Part shown: one piece after another, positions 1 to 8,882 of the stretch
Layout of the letters: each line of letters opens with the position of its first letter
Numbering within the stretch: the first letter of the stretch is position 1
Source of the DNA: Mesorhizobium sp. J428
GTDB lineage: Bacteria; Pseudomonadota; Alphaproteobacteria; Rhizobiales; Rhizobiaceae
Reading direction: 5' to 3'
Assembly: GCF_024699925.1 (NCBI RefSeq)
Contig: NZ_JAJOMX010000001.1
Span: 1,712,001 to 1,776,000, forward strand
DNA length: 64,000 nt
Program-made: the position numbers and the translations under genes
The notes under the pieces: model-generated
Told to the model about the DNA's origin: nothing
What the model saw: only the letters and a program-made list of their open reading frames with translations
Database searches by the model: none

Positions 1-287
1 GCCGTCTGTACGAAAATGATCACGGGGTTCATGACGATCTCGAGCAGGGGAACGCGTACGAACAGCACGGCGAGGCCAATGCCGAGCGCCGTGCCGATGA
101 CGAAGCCCAGCACGATTTCCATCAGGGTGACGGGAACATGGCTGAACAGCCCGGCCTGCGTCGCCAGGAACCAGAATTTCGCCGCCAGCGTGGGCGGCGA
201 CGGCACGAGGTAGTCGGGAACGCCGAACACCCAGACCGCGCCCCACCAAACGGCGACGAACACCAAGAGCGAAAAGACTGCTCGCAA
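1..287 (-). CDS. ABC transporter permease, C-terminus beyond window edge
   Basis: This is the N-terminal 95 or so residues of an inner-membrane permease of the SsuC/TauC/ThiX type (binding-protein-dependent transport, nitrate/taurine/NMT1-linked class). The start is TTG at 287, with GGGAGA about six bases upstream. Two hydrophobic segments are visible, one near residues 4-22 and one near 58-80, followed by VPLLEIVMNPVIIF-like sequence typical of the family. It is the last visible gene of the minus-strand operon that begins at 3661 and lies 46 bases after the binding-protein gene. It is the second permease in the operon, so the transporter may use a permease heterodimer. The rest of the gene lies left of base 1. 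Confidence 0.8.
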   Translation of the reverse strand, partial: MRAVFSLLVFVAVWWGAVWVFGVPDYLVPSPPTLAAKFWFLATQAGLFSHVPVTLMEIVLGFVIGTALGIGLAVLFVRVPLLEIVMNPVIIFVQT

Positions 288-333
288 ATCAGGTCTCCCG
301 GCGCTCCAGCCCCAACCGGAGCGCCGCCTTGCG

Positions 334-1341
334 CTAGAGATTGGATGGCTTCTCGACGACGAGATCGGCGGCCGGGAAGGCCTCCGGTATCGCCTTGTAT
401 TCGGCAGCGACGTCGATCGTCTTCTGCCAGCCGGCGATGTTGCCATAGCCGAAGCCGTTCGCATTCGTGTCTTCGCTCTGCCACAGGGTCTTGATGAAGA
501 CCTCCTTGATGATTTCGGTGACGATCTTTTCCTGCGGGGCGAAAGTCGGCGCATAGTCGGCGATCGCCATCTTGACCTCCTTTTCGACGTCACCCTCGAC
601 GATGTGCTTGAGAGCCTTGTCGAGCGCGGCGATGAAGCCCTTCACCTGCTGCGGATTGGACGCGAGATAGCTGTCCGAGGTCACAAGCACGTTGCCGTGG
701 CTGGGCAGGAAATCGTCCGAAGCGATCATGCCGACATCCACGCCTTCGGCCTTGAGCGCGTAGTAGCGCAGCATGGAGAAGACGATCGCATCGACCTGGT
801 CCGACTTCAATGCGTCGAGGATCGCGCCGGTGCCGACGATCTCGACCTTGACGTCGTCGATGGACTTGCCGGCCTGGCTCATCATGACCTGAAGCTGAAT
901 GTAGTTCGGGCTGCCATAGCTTGTCACGGCAACCTTCTTGCCAACGAGGTCGGCCGGGGACTTGATGCCGCTCGCATTCTTGAACAGCACCGCGCCGATG
1001 CCGCGCTGATAGGTCGAATGGACAACCTTGACCGGAATGCCGTTTGCACGGGCGGAGATCACGGCGTCACCGTTCGGAAAGCCGAACTGAACATTACCGG
1101 CGGCGACGTTGTTCAGGATGTCCGCGGCATTGGCATAGAGGAACTCGACCTCGAGACCCTGTTCCTTGAAGTATCCTTCCTTCTGCGCGACGTACAGCGG
1201 AAGATAGTAGGGCACCGCCGCGCCATCGATCTGGATCGTCACCTTCTCATCGGCTCTGGCGACGAGCGTTGCGGCCGTCAGCGCCAGCAGCGCAAGCGGA
1301 ATTGCCAGTGCGGCCGCCCTTAGGATTGCGTGCAGTCTCAT
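334..1341 (-). CDS. ABC transporter substrate-binding protein, NMT1/THI5-like family
   Basis: This 335-residue periplasmic binding protein has an Arg-containing N-terminus, a hydrophobic core and an ALA-type cleavage region ending near residue 30 (ARADEK). The mature part shows the NMT1/THI5 (SsuA/ThiY-like) layout: YYLPLYVAQKEGYFKEQGLEV near the start, then GNVQFGF and LKSDQVDAIVF. Family members bind sulfonates, nitrate, the HMP precursor FAMP or riboflavin; the sequence does not decide which. The gene sits between a nucleoside phosphorylase and a second permease in the same operon. A nucleoside or a vitamin precursor containing a pyrimidine or purine is therefore a reasonable guess for the ligand, but only a guess. 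Confidence 0.85.
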   Translation of the reverse strand: MRLHAILRAAALAIPLALLALTAATLVARADEKVTIQIDGAAVPYYLPLYVAQKEGYFKEQGLEVEFLYANAADILNNVAAGNVQFGFPNGDAVISARANGIPVKVVHSTYQRGIGAVLFKNASGIKSPADLVGKKVAVTSYGSPNYIQLQVMMSQAGKSIDDVKVEIVGTGAILDALKSDQVDAIVFSMLRYYALKAEGVDVGMIASDDFLPSHGNVLVTSDSYLASNPQQVKGFIAALDKALKHIVEGDVEKEVKMAIADYAPTFAPQEKIVTEIIKEVFIKTLWQSEDTNANGFGYGNIAGWQKTIDVAAEYKAIPEAFPAADLVVEKPSNL

Positions 1342-1359
1342 GAGATTCTCCTCTGTCGG

Positions 1360-2145
1360 TTATTGTGGCTTGAAGGTTTCGATCATGGTCGCCGCCGCCT
1401 CAGCGCCGATGCGCAGCAGGTTGCGCTGGGTCGCCTCGTAGTCTTCGAGCCAACCATCGCTGCGCCGATGAGCGTGCACGGCCAGAACGGCGCCGGCGCG
1501 CACATTGCATGCGGACGCCACCGCCAGGATCACTTCGGCTTCCATTTCGACGACATCGGCACCGGCCGCCGCGAAGCGATCGAGCAGGCCGGCATCTCCC
1601 TGGCCATTGGCGGTGTTCGGCCGGCCCTGGGCGCGGTAATATCCATCGGCGGTCAGGCATATTCCGGGACGGGCCGTCAATCGAAGCGATCTGCAGGCGT
1701 CAAGCAGCGCCGAGCTGACAGAGGCATCCGCGCCGACCGCGATCGCGGGGTCCGGCTGATAGATCGCGGCGACGCCGCTGTTGCGGACAGCCTCCTGCAC
1801 GATCAGGAAATCGCCAAGCGACAGATCGTCGGCAAGCGCGCCGCAGCCGCCCGTTCGGATGAGGATGGTCGCGCCCATCGCGGCAAGTTCCACCGTCGCG
1901 ATCTCGGCGGATGCGCCGCCGATACCGGTCGAACACACCCCGATCAGCGCCTCTCCAAGATAGCCGCACCCCAGCCGGAACTCCCGGTTCTGGCCGACGA
2001 TGACAAAGTCGCGGAGCACGGATGCCGCGAAGTCGACGCGGGCGGGGTCGCCCGGCAACAGGAAGGCTTTCGGCATCTGTGTGGGACGCGGCAGATGAGG
2101 TGGGGTATCGCCCCGCCAGGGCCAAGCTGCCGAACGGTTGTTCAT
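1360..2145 (-). CDS. nucleoside phosphorylase (uridine/purine phosphorylase superfamily)
   Basis: This 261-residue enzyme belongs to the PNP/UDP phosphorylase superfamily, which cleaves nucleosides with phosphate to a free base and ribose-1-phosphate. Visible motifs are LLPGDPARV near residue 30 (phosphate binding), CSTGIGGASAEIATVEL, IRTGGCGAL, and VVEMEAE, which corresponds to the ribose-binding EME motif. I chose ATG 2145 because it forms an ATGA overlap with the stop of the permease gene; an in-frame ATG at 2151 is also possible. Base specificity cannot be read reliably. Finding a cytoplasmic phosphorylase inside an ABC uptake operon suggests that the imported ligand is a nucleoside-like compound. 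Confidence 0.85.
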   Translation of the reverse strand: MNNRSAAWPWRGDTPPHLPRPTQMPKAFLLPGDPARVDFAASVLRDFVIVGQNREFRLGCGYLGEALIGVCSTGIGGASAEIATVELAAMGATILIRTGGCGALADDLSLGDFLIVQEAVRNSGVAAIYQPDPAIAVGADASVSSALLDACRSLRLTARPGICLTADGYYRAQGRPNTANGQGDAGLLDRFAAAGADVVEMEAEVILAVASACNVRAGAVLAVHAHRRSDGWLEDYEATQRNLLRIGAEAAATMIETFKPQ

Positions 2146-2894
2146 CGCCATGAGAGCAGCCATTTTTCGAGGCCGGCGAGCGACTGGTAGATCAGGATGC
2201 CGAGCAGTGAGGTGACCAGCACCATCGCAAACAGCATCGGCGTCTTGTATGTGGTTCCGGCAAAGACCATAAGGTAGCCCAATCCCTGCCCGCCGGAGAG
2301 CCATTCGGCCAGGATCGCTCCGATGGTGGCCTGCACCGCGCCCACCTTGAGGCCGGCAAATATTTCGGGGACCGCCGACGGAAGTTCGATGCGGACGAGG
2401 CGGTCCCTTCGCGTGAGGCGCAGGACGTCCGCCAGGAAGCCGAAATTCGACGGAACCGAGCGTAGCCCGAGGATCGTGCCCGCCATCACCGGGAAGAAGA
2501 CCAGGGAGACCGCCAGCACGATCTGGGAGGTCAGTCCGAGCCCGAACCAGAGGATGAACAGCGGCGCCAGCGCGATCTTGGGCGCGGTCTGGAAAAAGAA
2601 GAGATAGGGGCCGATGGTCCGCTCGGTTCGCGGGCTCTTGGCCAGGATGAAGCCAAGCACAAAACCCAGCGCCGATCCGATTCCGAAACCCGCGACGATG
2701 ATGCCGAGCGTATGCGCCAGATGCGGCCAGATTGTCCCGTCCCGGAAGAGCGCAACGAGAGCCGATCCCACGGCGGCCGGCGGCGGCAGCACAAAACGCG
2801 GGACATTGAAGATCCGCACATAGGCCCACCAGACCGCGATCAGCGCGAGCGGCGTCACGACCATGAAGACCGCTTGGAGGACGCGGCTGTTCAT
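2142..2894 (-). CDS. ABC transporter permease (SsuC/ThiX-like)
   Basis: This 250-residue inner-membrane permease has about six hydrophobic segments. It carries the cytoplasmic EAA-like loop around IELPSAVPEIFAGLKVGAVQ, which docks on the ATPase. The AEWLSGGQGLGYLM segment is characteristic of the nitrate/sulfonate/NMT1-linked permeases. The start at 2894 overlaps the stop of the ATPase gene by four bases, and its own stop overlaps the phosphorylase start, so the three genes are likely translationally coupled. A second permease lies at the end of the operon. Confidence 0.88.
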   Translation of the reverse strand: MNSRVLQAVFMVVTPLALIAVWWAYVRIFNVPRFVLPPPAAVGSALVALFRDGTIWPHLAHTLGIIVAGFGIGSALGFVLGFILAKSPRTERTIGPYLFFFQTAPKIALAPLFILWFGLGLTSQIVLAVSLVFFPVMAGTILGLRSVPSNFGFLADVLRLTRRDRLVRIELPSAVPEIFAGLKVGAVQATIGAILAEWLSGGQGLGYLMVFAGTTYKTPMLFAMVLVTSLLGILIYQSLAGLEKWLLSWR

Positions 2895-3661
2895 TTCAGT
2901 TCCCGACGCAGCAATGAGAGCCAGCGATGGAAATCGGGCGTGTCCTTGAGGGCCTCGTCGCGATCCTTGCCGAGGTCGAGCACATGGACGGCACTGATCC
3001 GTCCCGGTCGGGGCGACATGACCGCGACGCGATCCGACAGATAGGCAGCCTCGTCGATGGAATGGGTCACGAAGACGATCGTGGCGGCCGTCTCTGCCTT
3101 GATGCGCAGAAGTTCGTCGTTCATGCGATCCCGGGTCAGGAGATCGAGCGCGCCGAACGGTTCATCCATCAGGACGAGTCGCGGTCGATAGACGAGCGCC
3201 CGGGCGATGGAAGCGCGCTGCCGCATGCCGCCCGACAGTTCCTTGGGCAGGGCCCTGCCGAAATCCTTGAGTCCGACCAGGGCCAGCATGGCGGCCGCCC
3301 GTTCGTCTGCCTCCTGCCGTGCGACACCGAACACGTCGAGCGGAAATCGCACATTGTCCTGTATGCTGAGCCAGGGCAGCAGAACCGGCTCCTGGAAGAC
3401 GAAGCCGATATCGGTTCCGCGGCTCGGTGCCCCGTCCTGCCAGCGGATCATGCCACCTGACGCTTGCTCCAGCCCGGCCAACAGGCGCAAAAGAGTCGAC
3501 TTACCGCACCCTGATGGTCCAATAAGGCTCAGCAGTTCGCCACGGTAGACGTCCAGCGTCACAGGCGAGAGGGCTTCGACGTTCGAACCCTCTCTGGTCT
3601 TGTATGTCTTCGTCAGCGCTTCCACGCCGACAAGCACCGAAGGATCTGCCGCCTGCCGCAA
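2891..3661 (-). CDS. ABC transporter ATP-binding protein
   Basis: This 256-residue ATPase of the SsuB/TauB/ThiZ class has Walker A GPSGCGKST near residues 48-56, signature LSGGMRQRASIAR, Walker B LVLMDEPFGALD and the H-loop THSIDEA. It is the first gene of the minus-strand operon ATPase, permease, nucleoside phosphorylase, binding protein, second permease. Its start codon lies 23 bases beyond a perfect 16-bp palindrome (3685-3700), so expression is probably set by a repressor or activator binding there. Confidence 0.9.
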   Translation of the reverse strand: MRQAADPSVLVGVEALTKTYKTREGSNVEALSPVTLDVYRGELLSLIGPSGCGKSTLLRLLAGLEQASGGMIRWQDGAPSRGTDIGFVFQEPVLLPWLSIQDNVRFPLDVFGVARQEADERAAAMLALVGLKDFGRALPKELSGGMRQRASIARALVYRPRLVLMDEPFGALDLLTRDRMNDELLRIKAETAATIVFVTHSIDEAAYLSDRVAVMSPRPGRISAVHVLDLGKDRDEALKDTPDFHRWLSLLRRELK

Positions 3662-3684
3662 TTTTTTCGACTACCAAGCCTGTT

Positions 3685-3700
3685 GTCTCAATATTGAGAC
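3685..3700. promoter_or_regulatory. operator-like perfect palindrome upstream of the ABC/phosphorylase operon
   Basis: GTCTCAATATTGAGAC is a perfect 16-bp palindrome 23 bases upstream of the ATPase start codon at 3661. A TTGACA hexamer on the minus strand at 3725-3730 would serve as a -35 box, putting the palindrome over or just after the -10 region, a standard place for a repressor site. No regulator gene adjoins it, so the cognate protein is unknown. The rest of the 288 bases between 3661 and the tRNA shows nothing else I can support; I saw no recognisable thiamine or FMN riboswitch core. Confidence 0.55.
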
Positions 3701-3949
3701 GAGCGTTGCAAGGAACTCAGGCTTTGTCAAACTGAAAACGCTGGCTCGAACCTCACAACAGGGTCAGCCGACGAAAATATCAGCGATCAGCGTTTTCGGG
3801 CCAAGCGCGTGTCTCGCGCCAAGTTTTCGCCCCGAGCGCATCACCATTCGTTGCCCGCGCACTCGTCCCGAGTTCAGCCTGGAGGATCTAGCGATTTTGA
3901 AGATGGTCCCTGCCTCACTCATACGGGCTGAGCTTTAACTATCCGCCGT

Positions 3950-4025
<76 letters not shown>

Positions 4026-4155
4026 GTCCGACGGATGGGCGGCATTTATGGGTCGGGCCCGGGTCCTGTCAAGCGCGTTGCGCGGCGGAATTCCCGCTGC
4101 CCTTGCCGCTTCCGCCTGCAATGGCTACATCTGCCCGACGATCACGGAGACGTTT

Positions 4156-4449
4156 ATGCTGGCCCTTATCCAGACCATCATCCTGGCGCTCGATATCTAC
4201 TGGTGGCTGATCATCCTGTCGGCGATCTTCTCCTGGCTCTACGCCTTCAACGTGATCAATTCGCGCAACCAGTTCGTCGGCATGGTGGGCGAGTTCCTCT
4301 ACAGGGTCACCGAGCCGGCGCTCCGGCCGATCCGGCGCTTCCTGCCGGACCTCGGCGGCATCGACATCTCGCCGATCATCCTGCTGCTCATCCTGTTCTT
4401 CGTCCGCCAGCTGATCCTGCAGACGGTCGCCCCGGCGCTGCTGTCCTGA
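4156..4449 (+). CDS. YggT family membrane protein
   Basis: This 97-residue integral membrane protein has two hydrophobic regions (residues 4-28 and 72-96) and the YggT hallmark [22 protein letters not shown] between them. YggT/YlmG proteins are linked to cell division, osmotic stress or membrane-protein assembly in various bacteria and chloroplasts; the biochemical role is not settled. ATG 4156 was chosen because GGAG lies about seven bases upstream and the protein then begins right at the first hydrophobic helix. One base separates it from the DUF167 gene, a pairing widely conserved in proteobacteria. Confidence 0.9.
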   Translation: MLALIQTIILALDIYWWLIILSAIFSWLYAFNVINSRNQFVGMVGEFLYRVTEPALRPIRRFLPDLGGIDISPIILLLILFFVRQLILQTVAPALLS

Positions 4450-4450
4450 G

Positions 4451-4768
4451 ATGGAGCGCGTGGTCCGGCTTTCGGCCGGACGCATCGACATCCGCGTGCG
4501 CCTGACGCCGAAATCCTCGGCCGACCGGATCGAAGGTGTCGCGGCGGCCTCCGACGGTTCGACCCATCTTGCCGCCCGCGTCCGCGCGGTGCCTGAAAAG
4601 GGCGCGGCGAATGCCGCGCTGGAGCGGTTGGTGGCCGAGTGGCTCGGCGTGCCCGGCCGCACGGTGTCCGTGACGGGCGGAGCCACGTCGCGGATCAAGA
4701 CCGTCAGCGTCGCGGGCGACGCGGCGCTGCTGTCGAAACGCGTGGAGGAGCGGCTCGCGGGCGGCTGA
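4451..4768 (+). CDS. DUF167 (YggU) family protein
   Basis: This 105-residue soluble protein is of the YggU/DUF167 family. It shows the family pattern IDIRVRLTPKSSADRIEG, then VRAVPEKGAANAALERLVAEWLGV and a terminal SRIKTVSVAGD. The function is unknown. It follows yggT with a single base between stop and start, as in many proteobacteria, so the two are almost certainly co-transcribed. The length is usual for the family. Confidence 0.9.
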   Translation: MERVVRLSAGRIDIRVRLTPKSSADRIEGVAAASDGSTHLAARVRAVPEKGAANAALERLVAEWLGVPGRTVSVTGGATSRIKTVSVAGDAALLSKRVEERLAGG

Positions 4769-4780
4769 CGCCCGGACGGC

Positions 4781-5314
4781 CTACTTGGCCGCCTTGGCCC
4801 GCTCGATGCCCTCGACGATCATCTTCTTGGCATAGTCGGCGTCGTGCCAGCCGCCGATCTTCACCCACTTGCCGGGCTCGAGATCCTTGTAGTGCTCGAA
4901 GAAATGCGCCACCTGCTGCAGCGTGATCTCCGGCAGGTCGGTGTAGTTGAGCACCTTGTCGTAGCGCCGCGTCAGCTTCGGCGTGGGCACGGCGATGACC
5001 TTCTCGTCCTGGCCGGCATTGTCCTCCATGATCAGCACGCCGATCGGACGGACATTGATGTAGCAGCCGGGCATCAGCTCACGCGTGTTGCAGACGAGCA
5101 CGTCCACCGGGTCGCCGTCGCCCGACAGCGTGTGCGGCACGAAGCCGTAATTTCCGGGATAGGCCATCGGCGTGTAGAGGAACCGGTCGACGAACAGCGT
5201 GCCCGCCTCCTTGTTCATCTCGTACTTGATCGGCTGTCCGCCGATCGGCACCTCGATGATGACGTTCACGTCGTCGGGCGGGTTGTTTCCGATCGGAATG
5301 GCGTCGATGCGCAT
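4781..5314 (-). CDS. ppa: inorganic pyrophosphatase, family I
   Basis: This 177-residue cytoplasmic enzyme hydrolyses pyrophosphate to two phosphates and so drives biosynthetic reactions. It contains the family I signature region DGDPVDVLV with the metal-binding aspartates, plus the substrate-binding KYEMNKEAG segment near the N-terminus and [20 protein letters not shown] near the C-terminus. ATG 5314 ([11 protein letters not shown]) is preceded by GGAG seven bases upstream; upstream in-frame starts lack a ribosome site. It converges with the DUF167 gene, 12 bases apart. Confidence 0.95.
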   Translation of the reverse strand: MRIDAIPIGNNPPDDVNVIIEVPIGGQPIKYEMNKEAGTLFVDRFLYTPMAYPGNYGFVPHTLSGDGDPVDVLVCNTRELMPGCYINVRPIGVLIMEDNAGQDEKVIAVPTPKLTRRYDKVLNYTDLPEITLQQVAHFFEHYKDLEPGKWVKIGGWHDADYAKKMIVEGIERAKAAK

Positions 5315-5430
5315 CAAAGAACTCCAGCAATTTTGCGCAGCGGTATCGCTTTGTGCGATGCAGCGCAAGCGGCCGAATTGACGCCAGGGCGGACGAGGCG
5401 GAAGATGCGGCGTCCACCGGAGGAATAGCG

Positions 5431-6033
5431 ATGCGCATGGTTGCCGGCTTGATGCTCCTGGCGTCCTCGGCGGGCGCCTATGCCGCCGAAAGCGCCTACC
5501 AGAAGGTCGATTTCGAGAAGGATTGCCGCGAGGTGCAGTCCGACGAAACCGGCGGGTCGTGGACCTGCAAGGGCCACGGCGACTACGGCATCAGCTTCGC
5601 GGAGGGCGACCTCAGGCAGTCCGCCTTCTATGGCCATCTGGGGCCATGGTTCGAAAAGGGCGCGTTCGAGACCTTCTCGGGCTTCAATCATGCCGGCGAC
5701 ACGATCGAATGGCGGCTCGACGGCGCCACGCCCTTCGCGACGATCCGGCGCTGGTTCGTCTCGCCCGGCACCGACGACAAGGGCGATCCGTTGCCGGAAG
5801 TCCAGGTGCTGGTGATCGCGAAGGTCGGGCAGAAGGATGCGGGAGACGCCTGCGTCGTCGGCTATGTCGAGGCCACGGCCAACAAGGATGCCAATGCGCT
5901 GGCGCGCAAGGTCGCCGACGAGGAGGCGCGCGATTTCGCCTGCCGCCACGCCGAGGCGATGTGGCACGGCGAACGGCGCGCAACGGCAATAGAGGCGTCC
6001 AGCTATTTCGAGGACAAGGCCGGCGTCGAATAG
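5431..6033 (+). CDS. hypothetical exported protein
   Basis: This 200-residue protein has a clear signal peptide ([18 protein letters not shown], cleavage near residue 18). The mature domain contains four cysteines and many aromatic and acidic residues. I recognise no catalytic motif. GGAGGAAT eight bases before ATG 5431 fixes the start. It is divergent from ppa and converges on the acetyltransferase gene through a hairpin at 6032-6060. It is likely periplasmic, with unknown function. Confidence 0.75.
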   Translation: MRMVAGLMLLASSAGAYAAESAYQKVDFEKDCREVQSDETGGSWTCKGHGDYGISFAEGDLRQSAFYGHLGPWFEKGAFETFSGFNHAGDTIEWRLDGATPFATIRRWFVSPGTDDKGDPLPEVQVLVIAKVGQKDAGDACVVGYVEATANKDANALARKVADEEARDFACRHAEAMWHGERRATAIEASSYFEDKAGVE

Positions 6034-6060
6034 GCCGGCCAGACCGGTTCAGGCCGGCCT
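6032..6060. terminator. bidirectional hairpin between convergent genes
   Basis: AGGCCGGCC (6032-6040) and GGCCGGCCT (6052-6060) are perfectly complementary 9-base arms separated by 11 bases. They fill the gap between the exported-protein gene and the convergent acetyltransferase gene. There is no long T tract on either side, so termination strength is uncertain, but the position and stem fit a shared terminator. Confidence 0.55.
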
Positions 6061-6566
6061 TACTTCCAGACGAAGGCGATCTTGCGCAGCGCCTTCTGGT
6101 CGAAGATCTCGACGCCCTCGGCGACGTCGCGGCCGCCGATGCCGTGGTAGAACGAGGTCGCATTGGCGTTGTCTTCCAGCGCCCAGATGACGAGCCCCTT
6201 CAGCCCGTGCCCGCTGAGGCGCTCCCGCGCGGCCTGGAAAAGCCGCGTGCCGAGGCCAATGCCCTGATATTCCGGCCTGACATACAGCTCGTAGATCTCG
6301 CCTTCCTGCTTGAGGTCGCGCGACCTGTTGCGGCCGATCGTTGCATAGCCGACGACCTTGCCGCCCACCTCGACCACCAGCACGGAAGCCGCTCGCTTGA
6401 TCGCGCTCGCCCACCAGCTCTGGCCGCGGCGATTGATCATCGCCGTGAGTGCGCGATGGGGAATGATGCCCGCATAGGCGCCCTGCCACGCTGCCTGATG
6501 AATAGACGCGATCGCGGCCGCGTCGTCTTCCTCGGCTCTGCGTATGCCTACGGTCAGGGTTTTCAT
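6060..6566 (-). CDS. GNAT family N-acetyltransferase
   Basis: This 168-residue protein has the GNAT fold pattern: N-terminal IRRAEEDDAAAIASIHQAAW, motif A IYELYVRPEYQGIGLGTRLFQAARERL (acetyl-CoA pyrophosphate loop QGIGLG), and motif B LVIWALEDNANATSFYHGIGGR. The substrate is unknown; RimI-like small-molecule or protein acetylation are both possible. It stands alone between a hairpin and the TPM-domain gene cluster. Confidence 0.88.
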   Translation of the reverse strand: MKTLTVGIRRAEEDDAAAIASIHQAAWQGAYAGIIPHRALTAMINRRGQSWWASAIKRAASVLVVEVGGKVVGYATIGRNRSRDLKQEGEIYELYVRPEYQGIGLGTRLFQAARERLSGHGLKGLVIWALEDNANATSFYHGIGGRDVAEGVEIFDQKALRKIAFVWK

Positions 6567-6638
6567 AATGGCTTAACCATAGCCGGGTGCGAAGAGTTGG
6601 CGCAAGCGGCGAGCTGCGCCTGCCGGTGCATTTTCCAC

Positions 6639-7265
6639 TCAGATTTCGACCAGCCTGTCGTCGAGCTCGTTGCGGTCGTGCGTCCCGCGCGGCACATGCA
6701 CGGCAAGCAGCGAGCCGGCCGCGGCGACCGCACCTTCGAAACCCTCGGTCAGCCGCTTGCCGGACGCGGCGACGACGAGATCCGCGACGATCCGGTTCCA
6801 TTCCGCCTGCGGCACCTTCTCGCTGATGCCGGTATCGGCCACCACTTCCGCATAGCGTTCCGCCAGCGAAACGAAGATCAGCACCCCGGTCCGCTCGCTC
6901 GTCGTATGCACGTTCCGCGACAGGAACTGCCGCATGGCGTTGGCATGCGCCTTGGCATAGCGCACGCGCTTCGGCACCAGCCGGATGCGCAGCGACGGAA
7001 CGGCCTTCAGCAGGATCACACCTGCCGCGAATGCCAGGCATTGCGCCAGCACGAAGGTCGACGCGTCGACATGGCGCCAGCCCCATTCGAGCCAGAGCGC
7101 GACGAGCAGGCTGAGGACCATGATGGCGCCGGCCAGCACCGCGGCCGCGACGTGGAAATAGCCGTCACTGGCGCGCGCGAGTACGCAGAAGATCTCGCCG
7201 GACGTCGACTTCTCGGCCTCCCTGATGGCGGCCGAGACGCGTGAATGATCGACCTCGCCGGTCAT
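6639..7265 (-). CDS. TPM domain membrane protein
   Basis: This 208-residue protein starts with a short TPM-like segment ([20 protein letters not shown]), followed by two membrane helices around residues 38-60 and 68-88. The second half of the TPM domain follows ([24 protein letters not shown]). It is the third gene of the operon LemA, TPM/YgcG-type, TPM, and starts ten bases after the preceding stop. TPM-domain proteins are tied to thylakoid or envelope maintenance, with phosphatase activity reported for plant TLP18.3. The role in bacteria is not settled. Confidence 0.82.
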   Translation of the reverse strand: MTGEVDHSRVSAAIREAEKSTSGEIFCVLARASDGYFHVAAAVLAGAIMVLSLLVALWLEWGWRHVDASTFVLAQCLAFAAGVILLKAVPSLRIRLVPKRVRYAKAHANAMRQFLSRNVHTTSERTGVLIFVSLAERYAEVVADTGISEKVPQAEWNRIVADLVVAASGKRLTEGFEGAVAAAGSLLAVHVPRGTHDRNELDDRLVEI

Positions 7266-7275
7266 GCCGCCTCTC

Positions 7276-8103
7276 CTACCATCCGCCCGAGGCTCCGCCG
7301 CCGCCCGACGAGCCGCCCCCGCCGGAGAAGCCGCCGCCCGAACTGCCGGAAGACCAGCCGGACGAGCCGCCCGAATAGCTTCCGCCCGACGACGATCCGC
7401 CGCCGATGGTGATGTCCATGCCGAGCCAGCGGTAGCGGTTCGGTCCGAGCTTCTTGCCGTAGATCGGCGCCAGGAAGGAGATCAGGAAGCCGCCGACGAA
7501 CAGCGTCACCCACAGCGTGACGAACAGGACGACGAACCAGTCGATGTCCGCCGGCGCGTCCTGGTTGCGCTCGGCGCGGGCTTCGAGTTCGGCGGCATTG
7601 CCTTCCAGCACCATGATGATGTCGTCGACCGCCCGCGAGATGCCGCCGGAGAAGTCACCGGCGCGGAAGGCGGGCACCATCGTGTTCTCGATGATGAGCT
7701 TCGAGTGCAGATCGGTCAGCGTGCCTTCCAGCCCGTAGCCGACCTCGATCCGCATCTTGCGGTCGTCCTTCGCCACAAGCAGCAGGATGCCGTTGTTCTC
7801 GCCCGCCTGGCCGAGCCCCCAGGCACGGAACTGCCGGTTGGCGAAATCCTCGATGCTTTCGCCGTCCAGGCTGTCCATCGTCGCGACGACGATCTGGTCG
7901 GAGGATTTCTGCTCGAAGGCGGCCAGCTTCGCCGTCAGCTCAGCCTCGGTCGCCGCGTCGATCATGCCCGCCTGGTCGACCACGCGACCCGTCAGCGGCA
8001 GAAGCTCCGCCGTGAATGCCGGCAGCAGCGAAAGCGCGAGAAGGACAACGGCCGCGAGGAGCCGAGCGCCGACGCTCATGCCCTCGCGGAGTGCGCACTG
8101 CAT
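7276..8103 (-). CDS. TPM domain protein, YgcG family, Gly/Ser-rich tail
   Basis: This 275-residue protein has a signal peptide at residues 1-28 and a periplasmic TPM domain ([28 protein letters not shown] ... [18 protein letters not shown], ending about residue 160). A membrane helix near 195-215 is followed by a low-complexity C-terminus of about 45 residues made almost only of Gly, Ser and Trp. The glycine-rich tail is characteristic of the YgcG family. Thirteen bases separate it from the LemA gene upstream; LemA and YgcG genes are often neighbours, which suggests a shared envelope function. Confidence 0.88.
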   Translation of the reverse strand: MQCALREGMSVGARLLAAVVLLALSLLPAFTAELLPLTGRVVDQAGMIDAATEAELTAKLAAFEQKSSDQIVVATMDSLDGESIEDFANRQFRAWGLGQAGENNGILLLVAKDDRKMRIEVGYGLEGTLTDLHSKLIIENTMVPAFRAGDFSGGISRAVDDIIMVLEGNAAELEARAERNQDAPADIDWFVVLFVTLWVTLFVGGFLISFLAPIYGKKLGPNRYRWLGMDITIGGGSSSGGSYSGGSSGWSSGSSGGGFSGGGGSSGGGGASGGW

Positions 8104-8116
8104 GGCGGTTTAAGCC

Positions 8117-8758
8117 TCAGCCGCCCTGCTTCGTACCGAAGTCGACCTTCGGCACTTCCATCTTGTCCTCGGCCACCGTGAAGTTCTGGAACGGCTCGTT
8201 CGAGGTGAACCAGAGCTTGGCCCAGATCAGCGACGGGAAGGTGCGCAGCGTCGTGTTGTAGACCCGCACGGCCTCGATATAGTCGCGTCGGGCGACCGCG
8301 ATCCGGTTCTCCATGCCTTCGAGCTGCGCCTGCAACGCCAGGAAGTTCTGGTTGGACTTGAGGTCCGGATAGTTCTCGACGACGGCCAGCAGGCGGGACA
8401 GCGCGCTGGTCAGTCCGGCCTGGCTGTCCTGGAACGCCTTGAACGCCGCCGGGTCGGACAGCTGCTCGGGCGTCACCTGGATCTGCGGCTGGGTCGCCTT
8501 GGCGCGGGCCTCGACGACCGATTCAAGCACGTCCTTTTCCTGGGCCGCGTAGCCCTTCACGGTCTCGACGAGGTTGGGGATGAGGTCGGCGCGCCGCTGG
8601 TACTGGTTGAGCACCTCGCTCCACGCCGCCTTCGCCCTCTCCTCTTCGGTGGGGATCGTGTTGAAGCCGCAGCCCGAAAGCAGCGGGGCGAGCAGAAGGA
8701 GCAGGAGTGTGCCGAGGCGCGGCAGGCGAACAGCCGGAGCTTGGATTGAAGCAGTCAT
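8117..8758 (-). CDS. LemA family lipoprotein
   Basis: This 213-residue LemA family protein has a lipoprotein signal peptide with lipobox LLSGC near residues 28-32. Family hallmarks are YQRRADLIPNLVETVKGYA, LLAVVENYPDLKSNQNFLALQAQLEGMENRIAVARRDYIEAVRVYNT and FPSLIWAKLW. GGGGAGA lies just upstream of ATG 8758. It leads the operon with two TPM-domain genes. LemA proteins are membrane-anchored helical-bundle proteins of uncertain role. Confidence 0.92.
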   Translation of the reverse strand: MTASIQAPAVRLPRLGTLLLLLLAPLLSGCGFNTIPTEEERAKAAWSEVLNQYQRRADLIPNLVETVKGYAAQEKDVLESVVEARAKATQPQIQVTPEQLSDPAAFKAFQDSQAGLTSALSRLLAVVENYPDLKSNQNFLALQAQLEGMENRIAVARRDYIEAVRVYNTTLRTFPSLIWAKLWFTSNEPFQNFTVAEDKMEVPKVDFGTKQGG

Positions 8759-8882
8759 GATCTCCCCTCGTCGATCCATGCGGATCAAGAACGGTGCGCA
8801 CATTACTCCGCCGGCACACGGAAGGAAACGGCGGCGACGGCATCCCCTGTGCAGGACCGAATGCGCCGGTTAGAGTGGCGCC

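Noticed and set aside
3662..3949. Possible thiamine or FMN riboswitch before the NMT1-type operon
   Set aside because: Looked for the conserved TPP core (CUGAGA...) and the FMN core on the minus strand; neither is present.
5523..7244. 573-codon plus-strand frame
   Set aside because: It crosses the exported-protein, GNAT and TPM genes in wrong frames, with no conserved motif.
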